A stretch of 64,000 bases of DNA from Pseudaeromonas sp963677375 (GTDB lineage Bacteria > Pseudomonadota > Gammaproteobacteria > Enterobacterales > Aeromonadaceae). Positions within the stretch are counted from its first letter, which is position 1, and each line of letters opens with the position of its first letter. Below, in pieces: positions 36,143 through 44,189 of the stretch. A program made the translations under genes and the position numbers. The notes below the pieces were generated by a model that made no database searches, had not been told where the DNA came from, and worked only from the letters and a program-made list of their open reading frames with translations. The DNA lies in NCBI GenBank assembly GCA_963677375.2, contig CAXXIF010000006.1:248001-312000 (forward strand), written 5' to 3'.

Positions 36143-38127
36143 ACAACTCCGATCACTTGAGCAAAGCGGCGAAACAAGGCATGCAGCACACCCCGATGCC
36201 GTTGCGAGCCATTAAGCTCATCCAGACGAGTCCTTATGCGGCCGTATAAAGTTTCTTCATCATCGATGTCACCCGCTTCGCAACCGGTCAGTAGCTGAAT
36301 TGCCTCATCAACATGGCTGACCGGATAGATATGAAATTCACCCTTCTCGACGGCTTCAATGACCTCATTCGAGAGCACTAACTGCAATTGATTGGTCGCC
36401 GGGATGATGACACCCTGTCGACCATTCATGCCATGGATCCGGCAGACCCGGAAAAACCCTTCAATTTTTTCATTCAACCCGCCCACAGGCTGCACATTGC
36501 CGAACTGATCGACAGCCCCAGTGACGGCCAGATGTTGAAAGATGGGTTGTTGTGCCAGTGCCGAGAGTAGGGCACAGAGCCCGGTCAAGGAGGCACTATC
36601 ACCATCAATTTCATTGTAGGACTGTTCAAATACCAGATTGGCTGAAAGCGGGGATGGATTTTCGGCCCCGAACTGGGTGGCGATGTAACCGTGAATGATC
36701 ATCATCGCCTTGGCGTGAATATGTCCGGCCAGCTCGGCCTTGCGCTCGATATCGACGACATCACCATCCCCCAGATGTACGGTCGCCGTTAAGCGAACCG
36801 GCTCCCCAAAATCGTAAGGGTGGCCCATGATCTCGATCACGGAGAGACCGTTGATCTGGCCGATGACTTCGCCTTCGGTCTGCAACAGGATCTGGCCATC
36901 GACTACGCCTTGATCCGATTGCTCAACAATATAGTTCAGGCGATATTCTTGTTCGGCCAAGGCCGCCTGAATATGGCTCAAAGTAACCAGACTACTTTGC
37001 TCTTCACGCGCCACGCTATCAGCAAGGCGCATTAAGGCGCCTATCTGCGTCTCGGCTATGGAAAGGATTTGTTGGTGTTCACACAGTCGACAGGCAAAGC
37101 TGCTCAGTGCCTCGATGGCTGGGGCCTCGAAGTCCAACAGTTCATTACTTTGCTGAATGCCGCTGAGCAGACCCAGGAACAACTCATATCCCTCTTCAAG
37201 GGGGAGTTCGGAGATCAGATCCGTACGCAAGAAAATCCGTTCGGAAATCTCCCGATCCAGCAGGTTAAATTCTGCTGAGGTGAGTCGGTCACCGACCAGG
37301 ATCAATTTGACATTCAGGGGCGAGGGTTCAGGAATAAAGAATGGCGTTGCAGGGGCAATATCGGTCTGCGAACTCCAATCCAGAAAACCCGTCTCCAGTG
37401 CGTTACGCAACTTGAACCACAACTCGGGCTGGTCCATCAACTCTTCCAGCGGCAGGATGAGAAATCCACCATTGGCTTCGCGCAACAGGCCAGACTCCAG
37501 CAGATGGTGATGACTGTAAATGGTGCCCTGTTCCGTTTGATAGTTGATTGCGCCGAATAGACTGGCCCAGCTCAGGTCTCGTCCATAGATCACCGGAGGT
37601 GTCTCGGTTTCATGATGGATCAGCAAATTGATCAGGACTGGGTGGGTGAAGGTTCCCCCCTGGGTGACATGAGCTGCCAGATCGCCCAGATAGTTGGCAA
37701 TTTTTTCATCCTGATCCTGCTTGCGTAAAATTCGGGTGACTACGGCCTCTGCGTCCAGATGCAGGCTAAGCAGGCGTAGCAATTCCCCTATCAGTTCGCA
37801 AAACTCGATTCCGCTGCCCGGTTTGAGTTTCAACCACAAGGGGCGGTAGGGATTTTGTAAATTTTCGGCATAACAGAGATCAAAAAGTTGTGTGTTGTCG
37901 GGTGAGCAATCATCAATCAGATCCATCACCGTCTGTTCGTAATCGACTCCGGGGAAACCACTGAGCAACAGCGTTTGGCAGCCCTGGCGCATGCTAATGA
38001 GGCGGTTGATGGCGGAAGCTGCCCGCGGCTGCGCTTCGGCAAAACGGAGTGGCTCAATCTGAGACAAACGTTCGCATTGCAGCGCCGGAAAATGGGGAAG
38101 CATGCTTTCTGATTTTAATTCAATCAC
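36139..38127 (-). CDS. lonB: Lon-like ATP-dependent protease LonB (YcbZ)
   Basis: 662 residues; LonB/YcbZ-type protein with a degenerate AAA+ region and a C-terminal S16 protease domain. The dyad is present: Ser511 in EIDGDSASLTG and Lys554 in GGLNEKIEGF, spaced 43 residues as in Lon. The AAA region keeps ANGGFLILPLEELM but no obvious Walker A, as in E. coli YcbZ. It may not hydrolyse ATP in the usual way. Start at GTG 38127 is uncertain; ATG 38103 is an alternative. It lies upstream of fabA as in E. coli. Confidence 0.88.
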   Translation of the reverse strand: MIELKSESMLPHFPALQCERLSQIEPLRFAEAQPRAASAINRLISMRQGCQTLLLSGFPGVDYEQTVMDLIDDCSPDNTQLFDLCYAENLQNPYRPLWLKLKPGSGIEFCELIGELLRLLSLHLDAEAVVTRILRKQDQDEKIANYLGDLAAHVTQGGTFTHPVLINLLIHHETETPPVIYGRDLSWASLFGAINYQTEQGTIYSHHHLLESGLLREANGGFLILPLEELMDQPELWFKLRNALETGFLDWSSQTDIAPATPFFIPEPSPLNVKLILVGDRLTSAEFNLLDREISERIFLRTDLISELPLEEGYELFLGLLSGIQQSNELLDFEAPAIEALSSFACRLCEHQQILSIAETQIGALMRLADSVAREEQSSLVTLSHIQAALAEQEYRLNYIVEQSDQGVVDGQILLQTEGEVIGQINGLSVIEIMGHPYDFGEPVRLTATVHLGDGDVVDIERKAELAGHIHAKAMMIIHGYIATQFGAENPSPLSANLVFEQSYNEIDGDSASLTGLCALLSALAQQPIFQHLAVTGAVDQFGNVQPVGGLNEKIEGFFRVCRIHGMNGRQGVIIPATNQLQLVLSNEVIEAVEKGEFHIYPVSHVDEAIQLLTGCEAGDIDDEETLYGRIRTRLDELNGSQRHRGVLHALFRRFAQVIGVV

Positions 38128-38383
38128 TTATTTGGTCTACGCCGATAAATATTCATAAGGAATTATAACTCAAGGGGGCAAGGGAGGGCAGAGGCTAAGC
38201 GCGAGATTCGATTCTTTATTCATGACTAGGTTGCAGTGTGCGGGAAATGTTGTATTTTTCCCAATCTGTAATTGAAATACGGTTTCATGGGTTCACATCA
38301 ACCTGAAGGGGTTCGACAGAGGCTCATTAGGTGTATATTGGTAAATAAATAACGAAATAAACAACAAAATGACTAGACAAAAG

Positions 38384-38399
38384 TGTGACCGCGATCAAC
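38384..38399 (+). promoter_or_regulatory. Weak CRP-like site
   Basis: TGTGA-N6-TCAAC between the divergent lonB and the 40-aa gene. The left half is perfect, the right half 3 of 5. Nothing else is clear in this 368-base gap. Confidence 0.25.
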
Positions 38400-38495
38400 A
38401 ATTGTCTCACTTGCTGAATGACACATGCGAGCTTGAGTCGACACGGAATGTGTATTCCGAACTGGATTCGGAATGTAGATAGAGAGGAGATCATC

Positions 38496-38618
38496 ATGCG
38501 CATACACGATTTGAAAATGACCGTTCTACAGCAAAGAGAATTGGATAAAGCACGCCGGGTAGTCCAGCGAGCATTTGGTGTTCGTAGAGCTTCATATCAC
38601 TACGAATATCTTGATTGA
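38496..38618 (+). CDS. Small basic protein (40 aa), unknown
   Basis: 40 residues, rich in Arg and Lys: RIHDLKMTVLQQRELDKARR then VVQRAFGVRRASYHYEYLD. A strong AGGAGA site lies 7 bases before ATG 38496 and a strong terminator lies 105 bases past the stop, so it looks like an expressed gene. I do not know the family. The size and charge recall stress or ribosome-associated microproteins, but this is a guess. Confidence 0.6.
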   Translation: MRIHDLKMTVLQQRELDKARRVVQRAFGVRRASYHYEYLD

Positions 38619-38723
38619 AACAGGTTTCCTTATGTTGTTGTTTTCCTGAGACAGATCATCTCCACCCCTGAGTTGATCCCGTCAAAGGGTCTTGTTTGAC
38701 TGATACGTGTATCAGCGATTTTC

Positions 38724-38750
38724 GGGCAACCAATCTGGTTGCCCTTTTTT
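38724..38750 (+). terminator. Terminator of the 40-aa gene
   Basis: GGGCAACC-AATCT-GGTTGCCC and six T residues. A separate short palindrome CTGATAC-GT-GTATCAG precedes it at 38700-38715. The remaining 170 bases before yfcA show no feature. Confidence 0.88.
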
Positions 38751-38922
38751 ATTTCCGCTTCTCCCACTCCAGGCTTGTCACAACCTGACCCGGCAGTAGA
38801 ATGCCAGTCTCTACGTAGAAACCTGGGCTCCTCGACGGAGCGTACAGACTCTAGGCTTCTATCCGGAAAAACCAGACTGGCTACGGCGAGTTTGGGCCCG
38901 CTATTCCAACAAAGGATTGGGT

Positions 38923-39687
38923 ATGGAATTTGAACTCAGCACCCTGCTACTGTTAGCTTTGAGTGGATTATGTGCAGGATTCATCGATTCGATTGCCGGC
39001 GGTGGTGGATTGATTACGCTGCCGGCTCTGCTGGCCGCTGGTTTGCCACCCGCTCAGGCATTGGGAACCAACAAGCTACAGAGTAGCTTTGGCAGTTTCT
39101 CTGCCACTTGGTACTTCGCGCGTCGCGGTTATATCGATTTTTCAACCATCAAGTTGACTGTGGTACTGACTTTCATCGGTAGCGCTCTGGGCACTATTTT
39201 GGTCCAGCAAATCGATGCCAGTGCCTTGGGTCGGGTACTACCATTCCTGCTCATGGGATTTGCGCTCTATTTTCTGCTTTCGCCCCGAGTGGGCGAGAAA
39301 GACTCCCATCGTCGATTGAGTGTCCGCAGTTTTGCAGCCACCATAGGTTTGGGGGTCGGATTTTATGATGGTTTTTTTGGCCCGGGAACCGGTTCATTTT
39401 TTGCTATCGCGTTTGTGGCTCTGGCTGGATTTAATATTGCCAAGGCCACCGCCCATAGCAAATTACTGAATTTCACCTCCAATCTGGCGGCATTACTGTT
39501 CTTTGCCTTGGGTGGAAAATTAGTCTGGAGTGTCGGTTTGAGCATGGCGCTTGGACAATTTATTGGTGCCCGGCTGGGATCGAAAATGGTGGTCAAGCAG
39601 GGGGGGAAAATCATCCGCCCGCTGATCGTCATCATGTCATTGGCAATATCGACCAAGTTGCTGGGTCAGCAATATGGCTGGTGGTGA
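38923..39687 (+). CDS. yfcA: TSUP-family membrane transporter, YfcA type
   Basis: Inner-membrane protein of 254 residues with about eight hydrophobic segments, of the TauE/SafE (TSUP) family. CAGFIDSIAGGGGLITLPALL (core IDSIAGGGGL), GTNKLQSSFGS, and FYDGFFGPGTGSF are near those of E. coli YfcA. The family exports or imports sulfite, taurine-derived or related organic anions; substrate unknown here. ATG 38923 follows AAAGGA by 6 bases. No partner genes. Confidence 0.88.
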   Translation: MEFELSTLLLLALSGLCAGFIDSIAGGGGLITLPALLAAGLPPAQALGTNKLQSSFGSFSATWYFARRGYIDFSTIKLTVVLTFIGSALGTILVQQIDASALGRVLPFLLMGFALYFLLSPRVGEKDSHRRLSVRSFAATIGLGVGFYDGFFGPGTGSFFAIAFVALAGFNIAKATAHSKLLNFTSNLAALLFFALGGKLVWSVGLSMALGQFIGARLGSKMVVKQGGKIIRPLIVIMSLAISTKLLGQQYGWW

Positions 39688-39734
39688 ACAAGGCACGCCT
39701 GAAGAACTCTGAGCTGCGGCCCGGGAATCTTGAG

Positions 39735-40400
39735 CTATAGCTCATCGGGTGAGTCGTACTCTGCCACCACATCGATGATCCCCTCGAAGAGTACCTCCTG
39801 ATCCTGAGCCTTGATGCCATCGCTGCCGGTCCAGTATTCGAAGGCGCGGGCCCGAATATCGTTGTGGCGATAAGTATCGGCCAGCAGGTGGCGCTGATCG
39901 GCTATATACAAGGAGCCGGTCAGGTTCAGCTTCAGCAGTTTCTGATTGCCCGGGTTCAGTGTCTTCCACCAGAAATCGACGGCATCCCGGGTACAGACCC
40001 AGATGCAGGTCTTGCGGGACGGTAGGTGCGGAAAGTAGTTGCCGCGCACTTCCTCGAATATTTCTTCACGGATGAAGATGGATTGGCTCTTGGTCGCCTC
40101 TCGGGCTGCCTTGAGTAGACTCAGTGCCTCCAGGCGCTGGTAGTCGATACTGCTGGCAAAAAACTTGTCAAGAGCCTGACAAAACGGCAAATCTTCGATG
40201 CCGTCATCATAAAACAGCCCCTGCTCATTGAAATGGTCATAAAACAGATTGTTCCGCTTCTGCACCCAGTTGATGCGGCGGCCAACCTGCCACATCGGTG
40301 TATATTGGCCTAGCCGGTGAATGTGAAAATATTCTGCATTTTTGGCTTCCATACGCGGGTGAGCTTCCTTGGCGCGGGCGATGTGACGGCATAGGCCCAT
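39735..40400 (-). CDS. Hypothetical protein, DUF2441-like
   Basis: 221 residues, soluble. EYFHIHRLG near the start, then REEIFEEVRGNYFPHLPSRKTC (core FEEVR...PHLPSR) and a Trp-rich segment recall DUF2441 proteins, often found beside effector or toxin genes; the match is by memory and only moderate. An ATG 16 codons in (40352) is possible, with AAGGAAG 11 bases upstream. No clear partner. The stop codon is inside a 14-bp palindrome (39731-39744). Confidence 0.55.
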   Translation of the reverse strand: MGLCRHIARAKEAHPRMEAKNAEYFHIHRLGQYTPMWQVGRRINWVQKRNNLFYDHFNEQGLFYDDGIEDLPFCQALDKFFASSIDYQRLEALSLLKAAREATKSQSIFIREEIFEEVRGNYFPHLPSRKTCIWVCTRDAVDFWWKTLNPGNQKLLKLNLTGSLYIADQRHLLADTYRHNDIRARAFEYWTGSDGIKAQDQEVLFEGIIDVVAEYDSPDEL

Positions 40401-40632
40401 CCCCGGTTCGTGTCGGAGTGGTAGTGATATGCCTGAAAAATCAATTAGTAGCTGCTGCTAACGAGTATTGTCGAGGATACGTGGTTGCGTACTTTTTTCA
40501 CACGGAAGGGCTCAAGAATGCCGAATGCCTCACAACCGAAACTGTAGAAGCGTTAGCTCGGTAGCGATTTGAGTGAATATCATGCAGGTGACGAGCGGGC
40601 CCGCTGCCGAGCCCGCGAGGATCAGAAGAGAA

Positions 40633-41205
40633 TTAGCGCCCGTAGTAGGCGGTGAAGTGTGTGCTGGCCAACTCGTTGGCGTGGATCATAAAACCCACCA
40701 AAGCGGGCATGCTGCTGGCTGGCAAATCGAGTTTTGGCACCTTGAGCGCATGCAGGGTGAACTGATAACGGTGTGGCTTGTCGCCTTGAGGTGGGCAGGC
40801 ACCCCCAAAACCGGGCTGGCCGAAGTCGGTTTGGCTTTGCACCACACCGGCGGGCAACCCCTTGCCATCCAATGGGATATGCCCGGGTAGGCCCGAGGCA
40901 GTTGCCGGGATATTGAACACCACCCAGTGCCACCAGCCACTACCGGTCGGCGCATCCGGATCATAGACGGTCAGCGCATAGCTTTGCGTTCCCTCGGGGG
41001 CATGTTGCCAATTCAGTGCTGGCGAGATGTTCTTGCCGCTACAACCAAAACCATTGAACACCTGGTGTTCGCTCAGGGTTCCATTGGGCTGAATATCGGG
41101 GCTGCTCAGGGTAAACGTCGACTGGGGAGCCGCTTGCAATGCCGTCACCAGTAAGGTGCTACAGAAAAGGGTCTGAAGTCGGGTGCGGCGAACGTTCTGA
41201 GTCAT
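40633..41205 (-). CDS. YbhB/YbcL family (PEBP) exported protein
   Basis: 190 residues with a signal peptide (MTQNVRRTRLQTLFCSTLLV, then TALQAAP). Mature part is a phosphatidylethanolamine-binding fold: GKNISPALNWQHAPEGTQS, YDPDAPTGSGWWHWVVFNIP and a C-terminal HALKVPKLDL are family hallmarks (bacterial Raf-kinase-inhibitor-like proteins). The DPDAP ligand motif is intact. E. coli YbhB is cytosolic and YbcL periplasmic; the signal peptide places this one in the periplasm. AGGAG 7 bases before ATG 41205. Confidence 0.88.
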   Translation of the reverse strand: MTQNVRRTRLQTLFCSTLLVTALQAAPQSTFTLSSPDIQPNGTLSEHQVFNGFGCSGKNISPALNWQHAPEGTQSYALTVYDPDAPTGSGWWHWVVFNIPATASGLPGHIPLDGKGLPAGVVQSQTDFGQPGFGGACPPQGDKPHRYQFTLHALKVPKLDLPASSMPALVGFMIHANELASTHFTAYYGR

Positions 41206-41337
41206 GGTCGATCTCCTGGGGGTCAGAGTGGGTGGAAATTGTCGAGCCTCAGTATCGGACACATTTGCCACCGGATCTGTCCGCAGACGGTCAACGACTA
41301 TACCCAATCAGTCAAGATACAGGGCTGAGGTACTGCA

Positions 41338-42195
41338 TCAGGAGTGCGCGGTTTCCTGCAATACAGGCCACGGCGTTTCAACCTCTTGGGGTTTGCTGGG
41401 CGGCTTATCCCCGCGGCCTTGGCGCAGCGCACTGGGGCTCATGCCGTAGCGTTGCCGAAAGTTTTGACTGAAGCGGGAGGGGGATTGAAACCCGCAATCC
41501 AGAGCGATTTGCAATAAGGGTTGGTTGCTGGTCATCACTCGGGTGAAGGCTTCGTTCATCCGCAACTCGCTTAACAGCTCACTGAAACAGGTATTCTCTT
41601 GCCGTAAGCCCCGCCGCAGGGTGGATTCGCTGATCCCCAGACGCAACGCCAGATCGCTGACCCGCCAGGGCCGTGCCAGATCCAGCCGTAACAGCGTCTG
41701 GAGGCGTTGTCGCAGATCCAGTGGCTGCAGGTTAAACAGGGGGGCGGCCAATCCCCTGGACGCTAACTCCAGCAGCACACCATGCCAGGCATGTTCGCTT
41801 CGTGCTTGATGGAATGGATCACTACCGCTCTGACAGACCATCAGATGGTTCAGGCTCTGCGCTAACCGGCTGTCACATGGGAAATGGGGGGCTGAGTGCC
41901 AGATCGGCGGCAAGGCCGCGCCATACTGCTGCAAGAAATGCTCGGTCCAGTGACGGGGTGGCACAAAAATATCGGCCCGATAACGGGCTCCTTGCTGCGG
42001 CAGGTTTTCCATCTCGAAGGCTTCACAGGCGGGAAGACAGAGACATTCTCCTGCCTCGCAGCGTAATGGCGAGCCATGAGTCTGCATTTGTTTGATGCCT
42101 TCACGCACCCAAATCAGCGTGGGTGCCATGAAGGTGACACGATGCAGGCGCTGGTACTGGCAGGCCTCGAAGCGAAAATGGATGTGGGTAGACAT
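41338..42195 (-). CDS. AraC-family transcriptional regulator
   Basis: About 285 residues with a C-terminal AraC/XylS double helix-turn-helix: WRVSDLALRLGISESTLRRG, then PLLQIALDCGFQSPSRFSQNFRQRYGMSP (core GFQSPSRFSQNFRQ). The N-terminal 150 residues show a cupin-like sensor. An AAGG site precedes ATG 42195. It starts 19 bases after the end of the shikimate-dehydrogenase-like gene on the same strand, so the two form an operon; the regulator may control it. Inducer unknown. Confidence 0.82.
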   Translation of the reverse strand: MSTHIHFRFEACQYQRLHRVTFMAPTLIWVREGIKQMQTHGSPLRCEAGECLCLPACEAFEMENLPQQGARYRADIFVPPRHWTEHFLQQYGAALPPIWHSAPHFPCDSRLAQSLNHLMVCQSGSDPFHQARSEHAWHGVLLELASRGLAAPLFNLQPLDLRQRLQTLLRLDLARPWRVSDLALRLGISESTLRRGLRQENTCFSELLSELRMNEAFTRVMTSNQPLLQIALDCGFQSPSRFSQNFRQRYGMSPSALRQGRGDKPPSKPQEVETPWPVLQETAHS

Positions 42196-42214
42196 CAAGC
42201 GCCTTTTTTCATCG

Positions 42215-43039
42215 TTAACTCGGGGCACGGGCATGAGCGGCGGCACGGGCAAATAGCTCAGGGTCCGGGCGAATACCGGTGTAGAGCACAAATTGCTCGA
42301 CGGCCTGCAGCGCGAAGACCTCCACGCCGCGGATCACTGTCTTGCCCGCCGCCTGGGCGGTATGGATGAGTGGGGTCCCGGCGACGGCCGCTACCATGTC
42401 AAACACCACACTTGCCGCGGCAATTTGCTCTGTCGTAAAGGCCAATGCGGTTTCATCCGGACTCCCCGGCATCCCGATCGGGGTCGTATTCAGCAGTAAG
42501 TCCGCCTCTAATCCTATTGTCTCAGCCTGCCAGGCAAAGCCATAAAGCTCGGCCAACTGGCGTCCGGTTTGTTCGTTGCGAGCAACGATGGTTCCTCGTT
42601 TAAATCCGGCATCCCGTAACGCACAGGCCGTCGCCTTGGCCATACCGCCACTGCCGCGTAACGCAAACGAGAGTTCAGTGGGTACCTTATAATCGCGGAG
42701 CAATTGGGCAATGGCGCTGTAGTCGGTGTTATAGGCTTTGAGATGACCGTTGGTATTGACGATGGTATTAATGGAATCTATGGCCTTGGCGGAGGGTGCC
42801 AGCTCATCGACCAAGGGAATACAGGCTTCTTTGAACGGCATGGAGATGGCACAGCCACGAATATTCAGGGCGCGGACTCCGGCGATAGCGCCGGCAATAT
42901 CCTGGGTGCTGAAGGCCTTATAGAGGTAATCCAGGCCGAGCTGTTCATAAAGGTAGTTGTGGAAGCGGGTACCGAAGTTACTGGGGCGGGCGCTGAGCGA
43001 CATGCACATGACGGTATCTTTATTGATGAGCGGACGCAT
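42215..43039 (-). CDS. Shikimate-dehydrogenase-like protein (HI0607/SDH-L type)
   Basis: 274 residues. It matches Haemophilus HI0607-type proteins: LINKDTVMCMSLSARPSNFG, RGCAISMPFKE (with the catalytic Lys), INTIVN, AYNTDYSAI and GSGGMAKA. The NADP loop after GSGG and the altered start distinguish it from AroE. HI0607-like enzymes have only low shikimate activity, so the true substrate is uncertain. AGGAG lies 7 bases before ATG 43039. In operon with the downstream AraC-type regulator. Confidence 0.82.
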   Translation of the reverse strand: MRPLINKDTVMCMSLSARPSNFGTRFHNYLYEQLGLDYLYKAFSTQDIAGAIAGVRALNIRGCAISMPFKEACIPLVDELAPSAKAIDSINTIVNTNGHLKAYNTDYSAIAQLLRDYKVPTELSFALRGSGGMAKATACALRDAGFKRGTIVARNEQTGRQLAELYGFAWQAETIGLEADLLLNTTPIGMPGSPDETALAFTTEQIAAASVVFDMVAAVAGTPLIHTAQAAGKTVIRGVEVFALQAVEQFVLYTGIRPDPELFARAAAHARAPS

Positions 43040-43128
43040 TAAAGACTCCTGAAAAGGGGTTCCGGACACCCGACGTTAGCAGTTGAACATTGGCAATGCC
43101 AGCCTAGCGGATGCCTCGGAAATGAAAC

Positions 43129-43149
43129 GCGGAGCCACAAGGGCTCCGC
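43129..43149 (-). terminator. Weak terminator past the BI-1 gene
   Basis: GCGGAGCC-ACAAG-GGCTCCGC stem; the minus-strand tail GTTTCATTT is T-rich but interrupted. It lies about 70 bases past the BI-1 gene stop. Confidence 0.4.
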
Positions 43150-43220
43150 TATATAGGTTTCATTGAGGGGATAGGCCGACTGCATTCAGCGGTGTGGTTC
43201 GGTATGGGCCCTATGCCAGA

Positions 43221-43952
43221 TTATTTACGCAGCTTGGAGAGTAGACGCAGCATCTCCAGATACAACCAGACCAGAGTCACCAGCAGACCAAAGGCACCAT
43301 ACCACTCCATATATTTGGGGCTGCCGGCGGCAATACCTTGTTCGATGAAAGCAAAATCCAGCACCAGATTCAGGGCCGCTACCGTGACGACCACCAGGCT
43401 GAACAGGATACCCACGGTACCACCGTCGTGGATAAAGCCCATTGAATGGCCGAACAGGGCCATCACCATATTGACCACATAGAGCAGGGCAATGGCGCCG
43501 GTTGCAGCGACAACGCCCAGTCGGAATTTTTCCGTGGCCTTGATCAGTCCGGTCCGGTAGGCCACCAGCAAGCAGGCCAGTGTCCCGAAGGTCAAACCAA
43601 CCCCTTGAATGACCACGCCTGGATAGCGGGTTTCATAAAAGGCAGAAATCCCTCCCAGTGCCAGGCCTTCGAGCAGGGCATAACCCGGCGCCGTATAGGG
43701 GGCCGCCTTTTTAGCAAAGGTGGTGATCAGGGCCAGCACCAGACCGCCGATGATGCCAATCCACATCAGCGGCATGATGGCCGCCGGATCTTGTAACTCA
43801 TAGTATTTGTTCCAGACCCAGAGGGCTGAAATCAGGGTCAAGGCCAACAGGATGGCGGTCTTGTTGACGGTGCCCGTCAGGGTCATTCGGGCTTCGCCCT
43901 GCTCAACGAGGTCAAAGCTCTTGTCGCCAAGAAATGGATTACCGGAACGCAT
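43221..43952 (-). CDS. Bax inhibitor-1/YccA-like membrane protein
   Basis: 243 residues with about seven membrane helices after a polar N-terminus (MRSGNPFLGDKSF, then MTLTGTVNKTAILLAL as helix 1). The GVGLTFGTLACLLVAYRTG and MEWYGAFGLLVTLVWLYLEMLRLL segments (cores) fit the large bacterial BI-1/YbhL group (DUF1112-like). Some relatives are pH-sensing calcium leak channels; the role here is unknown. ATG 43952 follows AAGGAG by 5 bases. Divergent from trpB. Confidence 0.8.
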   Translation of the reverse strand: MRSGNPFLGDKSFDLVEQGEARMTLTGTVNKTAILLALTLISALWVWNKYYELQDPAAIMPLMWIGIIGGLVLALITTFAKKAAPYTAPGYALLEGLALGGISAFYETRYPGVVIQGVGLTFGTLACLLVAYRTGLIKATEKFRLGVVAATGAIALLYVVNMVMALFGHSMGFIHDGGTVGILFSLVVVTVAALNLVLDFAFIEQGIAAGSPKYMEWYGAFGLLVTLVWLYLEMLRLLSKLRK

Positions 43953-44093
43953 GGGAACTCCTTTGCATGAGGGATGTGGCCAGCAGACGGTTACACCGGC
44001 GCGAGCCATGGGTGATCCAGTATGCACTGGCCTCTGATGGAACTTTAAGCTTTTTTGTCACTTCGGGTGCTGCAGCTGCCATTGCTCGGCAAT

Positions 44094-44126
44094 TTTGTGC
44101 CTTGGTTAACAGCCAGTTAGCACAAA
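44094..44126 (+). other. Stem-loop in the trpB leader
   Basis: TTTGTGC (44094-44100) pairs with GCACAAA (44120-44126); a 3-bp TGG/CCA stem lies inside. It precedes the terminator-like hairpin at 44149-44175. Confidence 0.5.
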
Positions 44127-44148
44127 TACTCCTATTCTGCCTCCTCTT

Positions 44149-44175
44149 GGCCCCGGTTGCGGGCCGCTTTTTTTT
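44149..44175 (+). terminator. Terminator/attenuator in the trpB leader
   Basis: GGCCC/GGGCC stem (with a possible sixth pair after a bulge), then GC and eight T residues, ending only 4 bases before the AGGAGG ribosome-binding site of trpB. The gene upstream is on the opposite strand, so nothing else needs terminating here. Confidence 0.6.
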
Positions 44176-44189
44176 CCGCAGGAGGCGTC

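Noticed and set aside
39731..39744. 14-bp palindrome TGAGCTATAGCTCA
   Set aside because: Contains the stop codon of the DUF2441-like gene; no T tract, too short to call a terminator.
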